Shown: positions 8,643 to 18,500, counted from the first letter of the stretch. The stretch is DNA of 64,000 nucleotides from Helicobacter canis (GCF_008693005.1 NZ_VXKE01000001.1:62001-126000), one strand, 5' to 3'. The notes: generated from the sequence alone by a model not told the origin. Program-made: numbers and translations.

Positions 8643-9283
8643 CACATCTCCATATATGTCGCATACAGCATAGTCCCTAGCCCATAGCATAAAGCGCACA
8701 TTATGCAGCCTGTGAAGCACTCTAGTGCCGCCCACGCCCTAGGGCTTTGAAAAAAGCTAGAAAACACCCTAGCCCCATACCCCACGCCAAAATACCACAC
8801 AAACGACACCCCAATAAGCCCTAGGAAAAACACCCCCTTCGCGCTAGAATCTAAGCTCGCACTCACCCCGCCGATGATGATAAAAGTATCAATGTAGAAG
8901 TTTGGATTTAGTAGCGTTAGGGCTAGGGTCATTGTGATAGCTTTAGCACGCGTGGTAGCGATATTTTTAGATTCTATATCTTGGTGAAGCTTATGCGCAC
9001 GCAGGAGTGTATAAGCCATCATAAACGAGCTAGCAGCATAGTAGAGCAAAAACCCTACCCCACACACCCCAAGCAGGAAAAACCACACACTCCCCTGACT
9101 AATCGCCCCACCGATACCAAAGACGCTAAAGCCCATCACCACAATATCGCACACCAGACACACGCAAATCACGCTAAGGATATGTTTGCGCGCTAGGGCT
9201 TGGCGCAGCACGAAGGCATTTTGCGCACCGATGACGACAATTAGGCTAATCCCAAGCAGCACGCCTTGCAAAAAGACATTCAT
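8642..9283 (-). CDS. LysE/ArgO family amino-acid exporter
   Basis: This protein of about 213 residues has six predicted membrane helices and the LysE-family signature near the start: GxxLGISLIVVIGAQNAFVLRQAL. A second family mark, LTLLNPNFYIDTFIIIGG, lies near the middle. LysE/ArgO proteins export basic amino acids such as lysine or arginine; the substrate here cannot be told from sequence. I chose the ATG at 9283 because the family begins close to it and a GGAT-type site precedes it; the longer frame to 9334 adds 17 atypical residues. Its stop overlaps the start of the TIGR02757-family gene, indicating translational coupling. Confidence 0.85.
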   Translation of the reverse strand: MNVFLQGVLLGISLIVVIGAQNAFVLRQALARKHILSVICVCLVCDIVVMGFSVFGIGGAISQGSVWFFLLGVCGVGFLLYYAASSFMMAYTLLRAHKLHQDIESKNIATTRAKAITMTLALTLLNPNFYIDTFIIIGGVSASLDSSAKGVFFLGLIGVSFVWYFGVGYGARVFSSFFQSPRAWAALECFTGCIMCALCYGLGTMLYATYMEM

Positions 9284-9367
9284 CAATATCCATATCCTTA
9301 GAAAGTAGTGTATGCGCAAGATTTGCAATGGCAAAAGTGGATTCTAGCCTAATTATGCAAAACATAC

Positions 9368-9373
9368 TATAAT
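9368..9373 (+). promoter_or_regulatory. -10 promoter box of pldA
   Basis: Perfect TATAAT, 34 bases before the pldA ATG; no clear -35. Confidence 0.5.
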
Positions 9374-9407
9374 CCAAGCTTTGTAGATTCTAGCTAAAGG
9401 GCAGAAA

Positions 9408-10496
9408 GTGCGTAAGGTGCTGCTAATTATATGGGCGTGGCAAGTGTGTATGCTACTTATGCAAGCAGATTCTAGCCCCACTAGCAATAGCCACGCCCAA
9501 AAAAGCTCTTCTAAAGAAACTTTCTCTAAAGAGACCCCCGCTAAAGATAATCTCCCTAAAGATAATTTGCCCACTGATACAAGCCCCACATACCAGCTCA
9601 AGCAAGATGGGCTCCCAGAATCCTTGCAAAACAACCTCTTGCTCCAAGCCCCAGCGGAGAAAAATGCCCCCATAAATCCAAAGACCAAGTATATCCAGCT
9701 AGCAAACAATCTCCCCATTTACATTCTCCCAGCTTACTACAGCTTCACACCGCCCTACTCTAGAAACGACATTCCTGTGGAGATGAAGTTCCAAGTGAGC
9801 TTTCGCGTGGTGTTTTTGGAGCAGCTTGTGTGCAAATATTGCAACTTTGACTTTGCTTACACACAAACACATTGGTTTCAAATCTACAATACAAAAGACT
9901 CCAAACCTATGCGTGATATAAACTTTAGCCCAAGCTTTATGTTTAACTACTACAAGCAGCTGCCTTTCCTAGGGGGCTATATCACGACAATGCGACTAGG
10001 CTATATTCATCTAAGCAATGGCGAGCGCAGGGATAATCTTATCGTAGGGGAAGCAGATATTCGCAACGAGGGCTTAAGCAAAGACGATCCGGGCTGGCTT
10101 CGGCGATCAAAGTCTATCGATCGCTTTATTGCTCAAATTGATTGGCAGAGGGGGCGGTTTGGGCTATCGCTTCGGGCGTGGGTGCCTATGGGCAAGCATC
10201 TCATCAGCGATAAAGGCGATAATGACAATCTCACCTCCTACATCGGCTTTGGAGATATAGCCTTCTCGTATGAATACAAGCGGCATTTATTTGAGCTCTA
10301 TGTCAATAATATTTTTAATAACTACTTTAGCAAGGACTATTGGGACTGGAAGGGGCGATTTGAGCTTGGCTATACTTATCGCTTAAGCAAGCGTGTGGGC
10401 GTGTATTTTCAGGTGATCCACGGCTTTGGCGATAGCTTGTATGAGTTTAACTACTCTCTCACGCGCGCAGGATCAGGGCTAAGGCTAAATTTTTAA
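9408..10496 (+). CDS. pldA: Outer-membrane phospholipase A
   Basis: PldA is a calcium-dependent beta-barrel enzyme that hydrolyses phospholipids in the outer leaflet. The 362-residue protein has a signal peptide (cleavage likely after residue 20), a low-complexity region, then a barrel. The active-site signature HLSNG lies near residue 204, matching HxSNG of E. coli OMPLA, and a WxRxSKSIDR segment follows as in the family. Residues 35-59 form five imperfect pentapeptide repeats of the type [SAP]-K-[ED]-[TN]-x, coded by 15-bp tandem units that could change in number. The C-terminus ends in an aromatic residue, LNF. pseG follows 19 bases later. Confidence 0.92.
   Translation: MRKVLLIIWAWQVCMLLMQADSSPTSNSHAQKSSSKETFSKETPAKDNLPKDNLPTDTSPTYQLKQDGLPESLQNNLLLQAPAEKNAPINPKTKYIQLANNLPIYILPAYYSFTPPYSRNDIPVEMKFQVSFRVVFLEQLVCKYCNFDFAYTQTHWFQIYNTKDSKPMRDINFSPSFMFNYYKQLPFLGGYITTMRLGYIHLSNGERRDNLIVGEADIRNEGLSKDDPGWLRRSKSIDRFIAQIDWQRGRFGLSLRAWVPMGKHLISDKGDNDNLTSYIGFGDIAFSYEYKRHLFELYVNNIFNNYFSKDYWDWKGRFELGYTYRLSKRVGVYFQVIHGFGDSLYEFNYSLTRAGSGLRLNF
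9510..9584 (+). repeat. Five imperfect 15-bp tandem units within pldA
   Basis: The units code for SKETF, SKETP, AKDNL, PKDNL and PTDTS between the signal peptide and the barrel. A change in unit number would keep the frame. Confidence 0.7.
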
Positions 10497-10515
10497 GCTA
10501 GATTCTAGGTGGCAA

Positions 10516-11637
10516 ATGGCAAGTAAAAGTAGCAAGCGTGGCGTTAGCGTTGAGATATTTTGCGAGAGTGGCAAGGAGATGGGCTTAGGGCATTTGTATC
10601 GCTGCATAAAGCTTGCTAGAATCTGCGCAAAAATACAGGCAATCACCACAATCACGCTCCACAATCGCGGCGACTTTGCCCCAGATCTTAGCAAGATTCT
10701 ACCCAATGACTTGCAAGATGATCTGCAAGCTAGAATCCACTATAACGCGCACGAGTGGTTCTCTAGCAGCACGCACAAAAGTAGCAAGAGCGACAATGCT
10801 CCTGTGCTTGCCATAGTTGATAGCTATCTTGCTAGTGGGGCATTGTATGCACAGATACAGCAGTGTAGCGATGCACTAATCTGCCTAGATGACACCCTGC
10901 GCGATATATACCCAGCACAAAGCTATATCCTAAACCCCACCCCAGAATCTTGCGCATATTTTGCTACAAAGCCTTACCGCCTTTGGTGCGGGGAGCAGTA
11001 TGCCATTGTGCCGCAAGTGCGCTGGGAAAAGTCTCTGCATATACGCCAAGATTCTAGCTCGCAAGCAGATTTGCAAGCAAAACATATCTTTGTAAGTTTT
11101 GGCGGAGTAGATTCTAGGAATCTCACGCAAGCATTGCTGCAAGAGCTACACACCTACCTAGAATCTAGCCCTTATGCCCTATATTTTCACATCGTGCTAG
11201 GTGGGGGCTATACACACAAGCTCTGTGCGCCACTTTTGCAAGCGCACCATAAATACCACAGACACATCTCTATCTACCGCGATCTTAGCCCAGATGAGTT
11301 TCTCTCCCTAGCACAAGCGTGTGATTATGCCATTAGCGCAGGTGGTGGGAGTATGCTAGAGCTACTTGGGCTAAAAATCCCAAGCATTATCCTAGAATCT
11401 GCTTCCAACCAGCGCAGCCAAATCGCGCATTTTGAGAAAAAAGGCGCAATCATACAGGCAAAAGACGCACAAAATGCCCTAAGCACTCTCACAAGTCTCC
11501 TAGCAAACACAAGCCAAACACAAGCCATCAAAATCGCGCTTGAGAGCCTCCAGCTAGGCAGCGCACTAGAAGCAGCTCTGCAAGATCTAGCGCAAGCGTT
11601 ACTAATTTCTACACTAAAGCCCCTTGCGCCTATGTGA
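10516..11637 (+). CDS. pseG: UDP-2,4-diacetamido-2,4,6-trideoxy-beta-L-altropyranose hydrolase PseG
   Basis: PseG releases UDP from the pseudaminic-acid precursor, a step needed to glycosylate flagellin in Helicobacter and Campylobacter. The 373-residue protein resembles GT-B glycosyltransferases: GLGHLYRC near residues 23-30 holds the catalytic-type histidine, and ISAGGGSMLELLGLKIPSI near the C-terminus is the nucleotide-binding site. Length is slightly above that of other members. It lies behind pldA with no room for a separate promoter except the CTAGATTCTAG stretch. Other pse genes are not in the window. Confidence 0.9.
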   Translation: MASKSSKRGVSVEIFCESGKEMGLGHLYRCIKLARICAKIQAITTITLHNRGDFAPDLSKILPNDLQDDLQARIHYNAHEWFSSSTHKSSKSDNAPVLAIVDSYLASGALYAQIQQCSDALICLDDTLRDIYPAQSYILNPTPESCAYFATKPYRLWCGEQYAIVPQVRWEKSLHIRQDSSSQADLQAKHIFVSFGGVDSRNLTQALLQELHTYLESSPYALYFHIVLGGGYTHKLCAPLLQAHHKYHRHISIYRDLSPDEFLSLAQACDYAISAGGGSMLELLGLKIPSIILESASNQRSQIAHFEKKGAIIQAKDAQNALSTLTSLLANTSQTQAIKIALESLQLGSALEAALQDLAQALLISTLKPLAPM

Positions 11638-11756
11638 TCTCACGCATAGCACGCACAAATCCGCCCAACACGCCCCACGCAATCCACCGCCCTACTCCGC
11701 ACGCCCCCACCAAGCTCCCCAAAGTAAAAAAATCATTTACCTAGCGCAAAAAATAA

Positions 11757-11764
11757 TGTAGAAT
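11757..11764 (+). promoter_or_regulatory. Candidate -10 promoter of gltA
   Basis: TGTAGAAT, 25 bases before the ATG, in an A/T-rich stretch. The 152 bases before gltA hold no other feature. Confidence 0.4.
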
Positions 11765-11789
11765 ATTTATACATCCGAAAGGACACACA

Positions 11790-13073
11790 ATGGGAACAAT
11801 CACTCTTACCAACAATGAGACCAATCAAAGCTGGGATTTTGACCTCATAGAATGCACAAGGGGTCCAAAAGCGGTGAATTTTTCTAAGCTTTTTGAGAGC
11901 ACAGGGATTTTCGCCTATGATCCGGGCTATGGCAGCACCGCAGGCTGTGAATCTACCATTAGCTATATCGATGGCGCAGCAGGCGAGCTACTCTACAAGG
12001 GAATGCCTATCCAAGATTTAGTTGCGCGATACAAATTTACCGATATTTGTAAGCTGCTTATTAGCGATGAGCTGCCCAAAAATGAGCAAGAATCACTAGA
12101 ATTTGACTTAGAGCTGCGCCATAGAAGCTTTTTGCACGAGCGATTGAAGGGGATTTTTAGTATTTTCCCAGACTCTGCGCACCCTATGGCGACACTCTCC
12201 GCGCTTGTCTCTGTGCTAGCGACACTCTACTATGACCACAAAGAAATGGACGATGAAGACGACTACCAAACAATGGCACGCAGAATCATCGCCAAAATCC
12301 CCACAATGATAGCCTTTTGCTATCGCAACTCCGTAGGTGCGCCATTTATCGAGCCAGATATTAGTAAAAGCTATGTAGAAAACTTCTTATATATGCTTCG
12401 CGCCTATCCACACAGCAGACTTAAGCACACACTAAAAGGCGAGCAAGAAATCACCCCACTTGAAGTAGAAGCACTGGATAAAATCCTAAGCCTCCACGCA
12501 GACCACGGGCAAAATGCCTCCACCACAACCGTGCGCAATGTCGCTTCCACAGGCGTGCATCCTTACGCAGCTATCGCTTCTGGGATCAACGCGCTATGGG
12601 GTCCAGCGCACGGCGGAGCAAATGAAGCAGTCTTGCGCCAGCTTAATGAGATTGGCGATGTGAAAAATGTCGCACAATTTGTAGAGAGGGCAAAGGATAA
12701 AAACGATCCTTTTAGGATTATGGGATTTGGACACAGGGTGTATAAAAGCTATGACCCACGCGCCAAGGCGATTAAATCGCTCAAAGATGAGCTTGATAAA
12801 AAGGGTATAAAAATGGATCACCGCCTAAGCGATATTGCAGAAAAGCTTGAAGAAGTCGCCTTGCAAGATGACTACTTCAAAGCGCGCAATCTCTATCCTA
12901 ATGTGGATTTTTACAGCGGTATTATCCTAAGCGCGCTCAAAATCCCCACACAGCTTTTCACGCCAATTTTCGTGCTAGGAAGGATGCCGGGCTGGTGCGC
13001 GCAGCTTATCGAGCATTCTAAAAACACAAGTGCTAGAATCACTCGCCCAAGGCAAGTATATCTAGGCAAATAG
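11790..13073 (+). CDS. gltA: Citrate synthase
   Basis: GltA condenses oxaloacetate and acetyl-CoA to citrate at the entry of the TCA cycle. The 427-residue protein is of the hexameric type. It has [20 protein letters not shown] and [12 protein letters not shown] around the first catalytic histidines, then [14 protein letters not shown] holding the His-Arg pair, and a catalytic Asp in YPNVDFYSG. Length and motifs are normal. A GAAAGGA site stands before the ATG. It appears to be a single-gene unit closed by a stem-loop at 13104. Confidence 0.97.
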   Translation: MGTITLTNNETNQSWDFDLIECTRGPKAVNFSKLFESTGIFAYDPGYGSTAGCESTISYIDGAAGELLYKGMPIQDLVARYKFTDICKLLISDELPKNEQESLEFDLELRHRSFLHERLKGIFSIFPDSAHPMATLSALVSVLATLYYDHKEMDDEDDYQTMARRIIAKIPTMIAFCYRNSVGAPFIEPDISKSYVENFLYMLRAYPHSRLKHTLKGEQEITPLEVEALDKILSLHADHGQNASTTTVRNVASTGVHPYAAIASGINALWGPAHGGANEAVLRQLNEIGDVKNVAQFVERAKDKNDPFRIMGFGHRVYKSYDPRAKAIKSLKDELDKKGIKMDHRLSDIAEKLEEVALQDDYFKARNLYPNVDFYSGIILSALKIPTQLFTPIFVLGRMPGWCAQLIEHSKNTSARITRPRQVYLGK

Positions 13074-13103
13074 TCTCAAATAGCCCCAAGTATCCTTATG
13101 CTG

Positions 13104-13127
13104 GCTAGTGGCTTTGCCGCCACTAGC
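13104..13127 (+). terminator. Stem-loop downstream of gltA
   Basis: Perfect 9-bp stem GCTAGTGGC / GCCACTAGC with a 6-base loop, 31 bases after the gltA stop. Only a weak T run follows, so the terminator call is moderate. Confidence 0.5.
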
Positions 13128-13209
13128 TATTAAAATCTTCTAACTGCTACATACAAGCTTATACAAATCCACACGATTAAAAAACCCAACAAAAGCCACC
13201 AAATAAAAA

Positions 13210-13243
13210 GATAGAAAAGATAGAAAAGATAGAAAAGATAGAA
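13210..13243. repeat. 9-bp tandem repeat (GATAGAAAA, about 3.8 units)
   Basis: Perfect head-to-tail copies in the intergenic space between the convergent gltA and ATP-grasp-like genes. Such a tract can vary in copy number between isolates. Confidence 0.85.
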
Positions 13244-13271
13244 TCTAAAGTATTCTTAAAGAAGACAAGCC

Positions 13272-13289
13272 GCTAGGACTAGTCCTAGC
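13272..13289 (-). terminator. 18-bp perfect palindrome after the ATP-grasp-like gene
   Basis: GCTAGGACTAGTCCTAGC is its own reverse complement and can fold into a 7-bp stem with a CTAG loop, 15 bases beyond the minus-strand gene stop. A T-rich but interrupted stretch follows on the minus strand. It could instead be a binding site. Confidence 0.4.
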
Positions 13290-13304
13290 AAGCAGAGCAA
13301 GAAT

Positions 13305-14375
13305 TTAAGCTTTTTTCTCGCTAACGATTTCTACGATATTATCGCCAACCATTACGGCAATTTTCTCCATAAACTCCGCTGGACTTGTGAAGCCCACACA
13401 AGAGCAGTTGATCTCGCCTAGCACATATTTATCCTTGCCATCTGCATCAGTATCTAGGATAAAGTCTGCTGTCCAAATCAATGGCAGATCATAGTTGCCA
13501 AGCTTGGTGCGGATCTCTGGTAATTGCACCAAAAACCAATCAATGAGCGTCTGCCAGTCTTTTGGCTCATCATAGCGGTATTTCGCACCACTAAAGAGTG
13601 TCGCAGAAAAAGCATCGCCCCCTTCAGCTGGCTTTTTATGCACGACATATACAGGCGTCTTATAGAGCATTAGGATTCTAATCTCGCCCTCTTTAATGCG
13701 CGGCAAGAACGACATATCTACGAGCATTCCATTATCGCCGATGATGTATTGCTCGCAAAAATCCATAAACTCCCCAAGCTTGCGTGTTTCAGTGTGATTA
13801 TCTTTAGCCTCTGTGCAGATGATTGTCGTATCTAGCGGGAGAGATTCTACCCTGCCATAATCGCTAGTGGATTCTAGGCGCACACGCCAGATCCCCTCCC
13901 CTGTGGAGCCGCGATTTTGCTTCAGCACGCGCTCGCCCTTTGCTAGGCTTTTTGGGAAAGTGCTTTTAAAAGTCGCAATATCATAGTAGGCATAAGTATC
14001 ATCAGGCACAAGATCTGTGCTAGCTAGCTTTGTAAGCGCGTCCTTTGCCCCATAGCCAATCATCGCATCTGGGTGAGACATACCCACAAGCCCATCATCA
14101 CAGAGCTTGCGTAGCACATCAAAGTAGAGCTTCTCCTCTTTCAAATTCCCCGGATTAACGCGCGATACATAGCCATCTGCGCTTGCTTTGACACGCTCAT
14201 AAATCGCATTGCGCTCGCTCTCATTGCGCAAAATATCATCGGTGAAAAACACCACTTCAGCGTTCCAGCCCTTTGCCTTTAGGGCATTGACCATTGGCAT
14301 AGTGTCTTTTCTATATCCATCAGGACCCTTGTCGCTCCCGCCTTTTGCCTCAAAAAACACAATGTTCTTTTTCAT
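13305..14375 (-). CDS. ATP-grasp-like protein of unknown function
   Basis: I recall conserved proteins of this kind in epsilonproteobacteria but no established function. The 356-residue product has features of an ATP-grasp enzyme: a first domain with FFEAKGGSDKGPDGYRKDT, a central LKQNRGSTGEGIWRV that resembles the flexible glycine-rich ATP loop, and a C-terminal WTADFILD...YVLGEINCSC in which D, E and N could bind Mg-ATP. This would fit a ligase forming an amide or peptide bond, but the substrate is unknown. The ATG at 14375 is preferred because AAGGAG stands six bases before it. Confidence 0.65.
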   Translation of the reverse strand: MKKNIVFFEAKGGSDKGPDGYRKDTMPMVNALKAKGWNAEVVFFTDDILRNESERNAIYERVKASADGYVSRVNPGNLKEEKLYFDVLRKLCDDGLVGMSHPDAMIGYGAKDALTKLASTDLVPDDTYAYYDIATFKSTFPKSLAKGERVLKQNRGSTGEGIWRVRLESTSDYGRVESLPLDTTIICTEAKDNHTETRKLGEFMDFCEQYIIGDNGMLVDMSFLPRIKEGEIRILMLYKTPVYVVHKKPAEGGDAFSATLFSGAKYRYDEPKDWQTLIDWFLVQLPEIRTKLGNYDLPLIWTADFILDTDADGKDKYVLGEINCSCVGFTSPAEFMEKIAVMVGDNIVEIVSEKKA

Positions 14376-14460
14376 TGACAACTCCTTGGTTAAAAATGGA
14401 TTCTAGGATACCACAAATACGCCAAAAGTAAAATATCCCACCAGAATCTAAACCTAGAAT

Positions 14461-15450
14461 CTAAAACACAATTTGTAGATTCTGCATATCTTTGTATTCT
14501 TTGCTTACATCGCTAAAGCGTTGGTGAAAATGCTTATAATGCCTAGCTAGCTCTGTGGCTAGCTCTTGGAATCTTGGGCGCGGAAGCTCGCTTGCTGCAT
14601 CAAGGCACACATTTGTGAAGTGTTGGTCGTCTGGGTCGTGCAACGCAGCCCTAAAACGCTCGAAATAGCGGTCTGCCAAGGCTTTTTGCTCGGCTTCTTC
14701 TCGCTCCTTCTCCTCTAACTCCTGCAGAGTTTCTTGCAGCTCTTTAATGGACATACTTAGCAATGTGCCCTTACTATATGCAGCCGTTAGAGCTAGGATA
14801 TTTTGGATAATGGAGAGTTTTTCTGGGCTATGATCATAAAAGCTCTTATAGTTGGATTCTAGCTCATCTGGCATATACTCCTGTATCATTGATAGCTTGA
14901 TATGGGCAATGTCGCCAATCTCATCGATATAGGCTTGGTCTTTGGACTTTTGATAAATATCCCTTAGCATAGGCAAATCATCTTTATGCGCTAGATAATA
15001 CTCCATAAGCGTATCGCACTCTTCTTCAGGGAGTGAGCGTAGATTGTCCTTTAACTCAAGTAGCCAGATCTCTTGGAGCTCGCGGATTTTTATGCGCACC
15101 ATCTTTTCCACCTTAGCAAGCTTGACCCCGGGCAGAGCAGAGAGCAGGACATTGGCTAGCTCGCGCACAGAGTAGAGATCAATGTAATTATCTATCTCTT
15201 CATAAATTTTAGAAATATCTTGCCCAATTAGTGCTATGGTCTCTGGCATAATCATCGTGCTCTTCTTGCGTAGATTCTCGTGCTCTTCGCTTGTCTCTAG
15301 CACATCTTGGGCTTGCAGGATAAAGTCCCTTGCAGTATCGTGGTAGAGCTTTGATATGCGCTCATCACTCATTGCCGCAAGCTCTTCTTGGGCATAGCCT
15401 TTGTTTTTAAGATATTGCAGCATTAGTGCCACATCAAACTGCGCATACAT
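14461..15450 (-). CDS. Conserved hypothetical helical protein
   Basis: I do not recognise this protein of about 329 residues. It has no signal peptide and no membrane segment. It is rich in charged helices, with a likely coiled coil near residues 235-260 (KELQETLQELEEKEREEAEQK). The middle holds a SALPGVKLAKVEKMVRIKIRELQEIWLLELK helix pair. It is probably cytosolic. The start at 15450 is preferred over a GTG at 15462 because it is an ATG with a GGTGGA site upstream. It is divergent from hemB, with about 93 bases shared upstream. Confidence 0.6.
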   Translation of the reverse strand: MYAQFDVALMLQYLKNKGYAQEELAAMSDERISKLYHDTARDFILQAQDVLETSEEHENLRKKSTMIMPETIALIGQDISKIYEEIDNYIDLYSVRELANVLLSALPGVKLAKVEKMVRIKIRELQEIWLLELKDNLRSLPEEECDTLMEYYLAHKDDLPMLRDIYQKSKDQAYIDEIGDIAHIKLSMIQEYMPDELESNYKSFYDHSPEKLSIIQNILALTAAYSKGTLLSMSIKELQETLQELEEKEREEAEQKALADRYFERFRAALHDPDDQHFTNVCLDAASELPRPRFQELATELARHYKHFHQRFSDVSKEYKDMQNLQIVF

Positions 15451-15485
15451 TCTAGCTTCCACCTTTACGATACTTTTATGAAAAA

Positions 15486-15494
15486 TGCTATATT
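15486..15494 (+). promoter_or_regulatory. Extended -10 promoter of hemB
   Basis: TGCTATATT, 49 bases before the hemB start, matching the TGnTAnaAT pattern seen across the window. Confidence 0.5.
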
Positions 15495-15543
15495 ATCACA
15501 TTCGCCTACAAAGTAGCATTGCAAGCTTATTTCAAGGATCACT

Positions 15544-16581
15544 ATGCCACAAAAACCTACTCTTCAAACACCACAAGTAGAATCTACAAAGATTCTAGAT
15601 TCTACCACCTATATCCGCCCGCGCCGCTTGCGCTATAAGCCTGCTATGCGCGCACTTGTGCGGCAACATCACCTGCACAAAAGCGACTTTCTTTTGCCCC
15701 TTTTTGTCTGCGAGGGAGAGGGGATTAAGCGCGAGATTAGCTCTATGCCGGGTGTGTATCAAATGAGTATCGATGTGCTTGTGCAAGAGTGCGAGCAAGT
15801 AGCCAAGCTTGGGATTTTGGGTGTAGTGCTCTTTGGTATCCCTAATGAAAAAGACCCGCAAGGTAGCCACGCATTGCAGCCAAGCAGCATTGTCTGCCGC
15901 GCCATTGCTGCTATCAAAAACGCCTGCCCAGAGCTGCTTGTGGTAGTGGATTTATGCTTTTGTGAATACACAAGCCACGGGCATTGCGGCATACTTGATG
16001 AAAGGCTAAATAGCGTGGATAATGACGCGACCTTGCAGATTCTAGCTAGACAAGCAGTGCTCCTAGCCCAAGCGGGCGCAGATATGATCGCACCTAGTGC
16101 TTCTATGGATATGATGGTGCGCACCTTGCGCATAGCACTAGATTCTAGTGGATTTGCGCATATCCCGATTATGAGCTACTCGACTAAGTTTGCTAGCGCG
16201 TATTATGGACCATTTCGCGATGTGGCAGAATCTGCCCCAAGCTTTGGCGATCGCAAAAGCTATCAGCAAGATATAGCCAATGGTAGAGAAGCGCTGCTTG
16301 AGAGCCTGCTAGATGCGCAAGAAGGCGCAGATATTTTGATGGTCAAGCCAGCACTTGCGTTTTTAGACATCGTGCGAGATATTGCTCAAGCGACTTTAAC
16401 CCCCCTTGCTGTCTATAATGTCAGCGGAGAATATGCGATACTAAAGCTTGCGCAAAAGGCTGGGGTCATTGACTATGAGCGTGTGCTATATGAAAACCTA
16501 CTAAGCTTCAAGCGCGCAGGGGCGGATATTATCATAAGCTACCACGCTAAAGAAGCGATCACTCTAGGCTTATGCGACTAA
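15544..16581 (+). CDS. hemB: Delta-aminolevulinic acid dehydratase (porphobilinogen synthase)
   Basis: HemB joins two 5-aminolevulinate molecules into porphobilinogen in haem synthesis. The 345-residue protein has the zinc site [14 protein letters not shown] (three cysteines), the two catalytic lysines in [15 protein letters not shown] and [10 protein letters not shown], and a C-terminal VYNVSGEYA. Cysteines rather than acidic residues show that it is the zinc-dependent type. The N-terminal 20 residues before the RPRRLR segment hold two TAGAWTCTA-type motifs. Its end overlaps the next gene by 10 bases. Confidence 0.96.
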   Translation: MPQKPTLQTPQVESTKILDSTTYIRPRRLRYKPAMRALVRQHHLHKSDFLLPLFVCEGEGIKREISSMPGVYQMSIDVLVQECEQVAKLGILGVVLFGIPNEKDPQGSHALQPSSIVCRAIAAIKNACPELLVVVDLCFCEYTSHGHCGILDERLNSVDNDATLQILARQAVLLAQAGADMIAPSASMDMMVRTLRIALDSSGFAHIPIMSYSTKFASAYYGPFRDVAESAPSFGDRKSYQQDIANGREALLESLLDAQEGADILMVKPALAFLDIVRDIAQATLTPLAVYNVSGEYAILKLAQKAGVIDYERVLYENLLSFKRAGADIIISYHAKEAITLGLCD

Positions 16582-17336
16582 ATGCCTTTATCGCGCATAA
16601 TAGCGCACGATCACGCAGAGAAGCAGACACTCTAATCGCCCAAGGGCGCGTGCGTATAAATCGCCAAGTAGCGCAGATTGGAGCGGTGCTAGGCGAAGAT
16701 GATAGAGTCTTCATCGATGGCAAGCAGCTAAAGCCCAAAAAGGCAGATGACTACACTTTCATCATCTACCATAAGCCCAAAGGCGAGCTAGTAAGCAAGA
16801 GCGATGATCGCCAAAGGCGCACGATTTATGATAGCCTAGAATCTAAATTTCGCGCATTTATCCCTGTGGGGCGGTTGGACTTTACAAGTGAAGGGCTGCT
16901 TATCTTAGGGGATTCTAAGAGCATTGTTAGCGCGCTTATGCACAGCAATGTAGAGCGAGAATATATCATCAAAATCGATAAGCCCATAACCCAAGCAATG
17001 CTAGAAGCTATGGAAAATGGCTTGCACGCTAGCAATGCCAAACGCGGCGGACATAAACATAGCGAGATTGTGGAAATGGAGTTCGCACCCTTTGTATCGT
17101 GGCAGATTATCAAAAACACGCAGCGATTCTCAAAGCTTAAGGTAGTAATCCAAGAAGGGCGCAACAGAGAGCTTCGGCGATTTTTTGGCTACTTTAAAGC
17201 AGATGTGCTAGATTTACGCCGTGTGCGCTATGGCTTTACTAGTCTTAATGCCCTGCCTGTGGGGAAATGGCGGTATTTTAGTAAAGAAGAGTATAAAAAC
17301 TTGCGCAAATTTTTGCAAGAAGCGCGCAATGGCTAG
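16572..17336 (+). CDS. Pseudouridine synthase of the RsuA/RluB/RluE family
   Basis: It converts uridine to pseudouridine in rRNA. The 254-residue protein has an N-terminal S4 RNA-binding domain ([30 protein letters not shown]) and then the catalytic domain with [14 protein letters not shown], whose Asp is the nucleophile, and [11 protein letters not shown]. The family signature supports action on ribosomal RNA, but the exact target base cannot be told. The start overlaps the hemB end by 10 bases, so translation is coupled. Confidence 0.9.
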   Translation: MRLNAFIAHNSARSRREADTLIAQGRVRINRQVAQIGAVLGEDDRVFIDGKQLKPKKADDYTFIIYHKPKGELVSKSDDRQRRTIYDSLESKFRAFIPVGRLDFTSEGLLILGDSKSIVSALMHSNVEREYIIKIDKPITQAMLEAMENGLHASNAKRGGHKHSEIVEMEFAPFVSWQIIKNTQRFSKLKVVIQEGRNRELRRFFGYFKADVLDLRRVRYGFTSLNALPVGKWRYFSKEEYKNLRKFLQEARNG

Positions 17337-17376
17337 TGGCAAGTGCGCGGGCTTTATGGTTTTTTTAAACTTTTGG

Positions 17377-17385
17377 TGCTAGAAT
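17377..17385 (+). promoter_or_regulatory. Extended -10 promoter of the rpmE cluster
   Basis: TGCTAGAAT, 31 bases before the rpmE ATG. It probably drives rpmE, rsmI and the genes behind them. Confidence 0.55.
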
Positions 17386-17416
17386 CTCGCCCTAATTTCC
17401 ACAAAGGATCTACACG

Positions 17417-17620
17417 ATGAAAAAAGGCATACACCCAGAATATATCCCTTGTAAAGTAACTTGCGTAACAAGCGGCAAAGAAATCGAAGTCCTTAGCACA
17501 AAGAAGGAGCTTCGCATTGATATTTCAAGCTTTTGCCACCCATTTTACACAGGAAGCGACAAAATCGCCGATGCGACAGGAAGAGTTGAGAAATTCCGCC
17601 AAAAATATAATCTAAAATAA
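17417..17620 (+). CDS. rpmE: 50S ribosomal protein L31
   Basis: L31 is a small protein of the large subunit at the central protuberance. The 67-residue product starts MKKGIHPEYIPCKVTC and holds the conserved FCHPFYTG. It keeps only some of the cysteines of the zinc-binding type: the CxC pair is broken and the first Cys of the CxxC is Ser, so it is probably the zinc-free form. An AAAGGA site precedes the ATG. The order rpmE-rsmI-methylase that follows is, as I recall, that of Campylobacter jejuni. Confidence 0.97.
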   Translation: MKKGIHPEYIPCKVTCVTSGKEIEVLSTKKELRIDISSFCHPFYTGSDKIADATGRVEKFRQKYNLK

Positions 17621-17621
17621 A

Positions 17622-18500
17622 GTGCTACTACTTGTCCCCACTCCCATAGGTAATCTTGGCGACATCACTATAAGAAGCCTGCTAGCACTTGCTAGCGCGG
17701 AAGTCGTGCTATGTGAAGATACAAGAGTAGCTAAAAGGCTTTATCATTTACTCAATGAGCGTTTTGCCCCGGTGCTTCCACTCCTAAGCGATCGCGCAGA
17801 GCTTGCACTAGATTCTACAAAAAGACGATTTATCCCCCTGCATTCTCATAATCAATCACAATTTATCGCCAGCCTTGATCCGGGGTTTTTTTGTGATGAA
17901 GTGGTATATATAAGCGATGCTGGAATGCCTAGTATCTGCGATCCGGGGGCAGAGCTTGTGCGATACTGCTTAGAGCATAGTATCTCCTATGATGTGCTGC
18001 CCGGGGCTTGCGCGCTTGTAGCGGGGTTTGCACATAGTGGGATTAGCTCACAGGAGTTTGTATTTGGCGGATTTCTCGCACATAAGAAGCAGGATAAAAA
18101 GCAGCAAATTTTGCGCCTACTAGAATCTAGCGCGCCAATCATCTTCTATGAGAGCCCACATAGAGTGCTAGAATCTGTGCGGGATATTGCAGAGCTTGTG
18201 CCTAGTGCGTTTATGGTCGCCATTAAGGAGATAAGCAAGCTCCACCAATCACGCATACAAGGCACACCACAAGAAGTGCTACAAGCCTTAGAGCACGCCA
18301 ATATACAAGGCGAGTGGATTCTAGTCCTGCACGCTAAAGCTCTACCTAAAATCTCCCTTTATGAAAGCGATGTCTTTTCCCTGCCACTAGCCCCAAAACA
18401 TAAAGCCAAGCTACTATCGCGCCTAAATGGCATAGACACTAAAACGCTCTATGAGCAAATCATACGCGATCAAGGCAGATGTGATGAAGGTGGGCTATGA
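17622..18500 (+). CDS. rsmI: 16S rRNA (cytidine-1402-2'-O)-methyltransferase RsmI
   Basis: RsmI methylates the ribose of C1402 in 16S rRNA, close to the decoding centre. The 292-residue protein has the tetrapyrrole-methylase fold: VPTPIGNLGDIT at the N-terminus, CEDTRVAKRLY, ISDAGMPSICDPGAELVR and FYESPHRV. The start is GTG, one base after the rpmE stop; no ATG is near and the family begins exactly here. Its stop overlaps the next gene by four bases (ATGA). Confidence 0.94.
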   Translation: MLLLVPTPIGNLGDITIRSLLALASAEVVLCEDTRVAKRLYHLLNERFAPVLPLLSDRAELALDSTKRRFIPLHSHNQSQFIASLDPGFFCDEVVYISDAGMPSICDPGAELVRYCLEHSISYDVLPGACALVAGFAHSGISSQEFVFGGFLAHKKQDKKQQILRLLESSAPIIFYESPHRVLESVRDIAELVPSAFMVAIKEISKLHQSRIQGTPQEVLQALEHANIQGEWILVLHAKALPKISLYESDVFSLPLAPKHKAKLLSRLNGIDTKTLYEQIIRDQGRCDEGGL

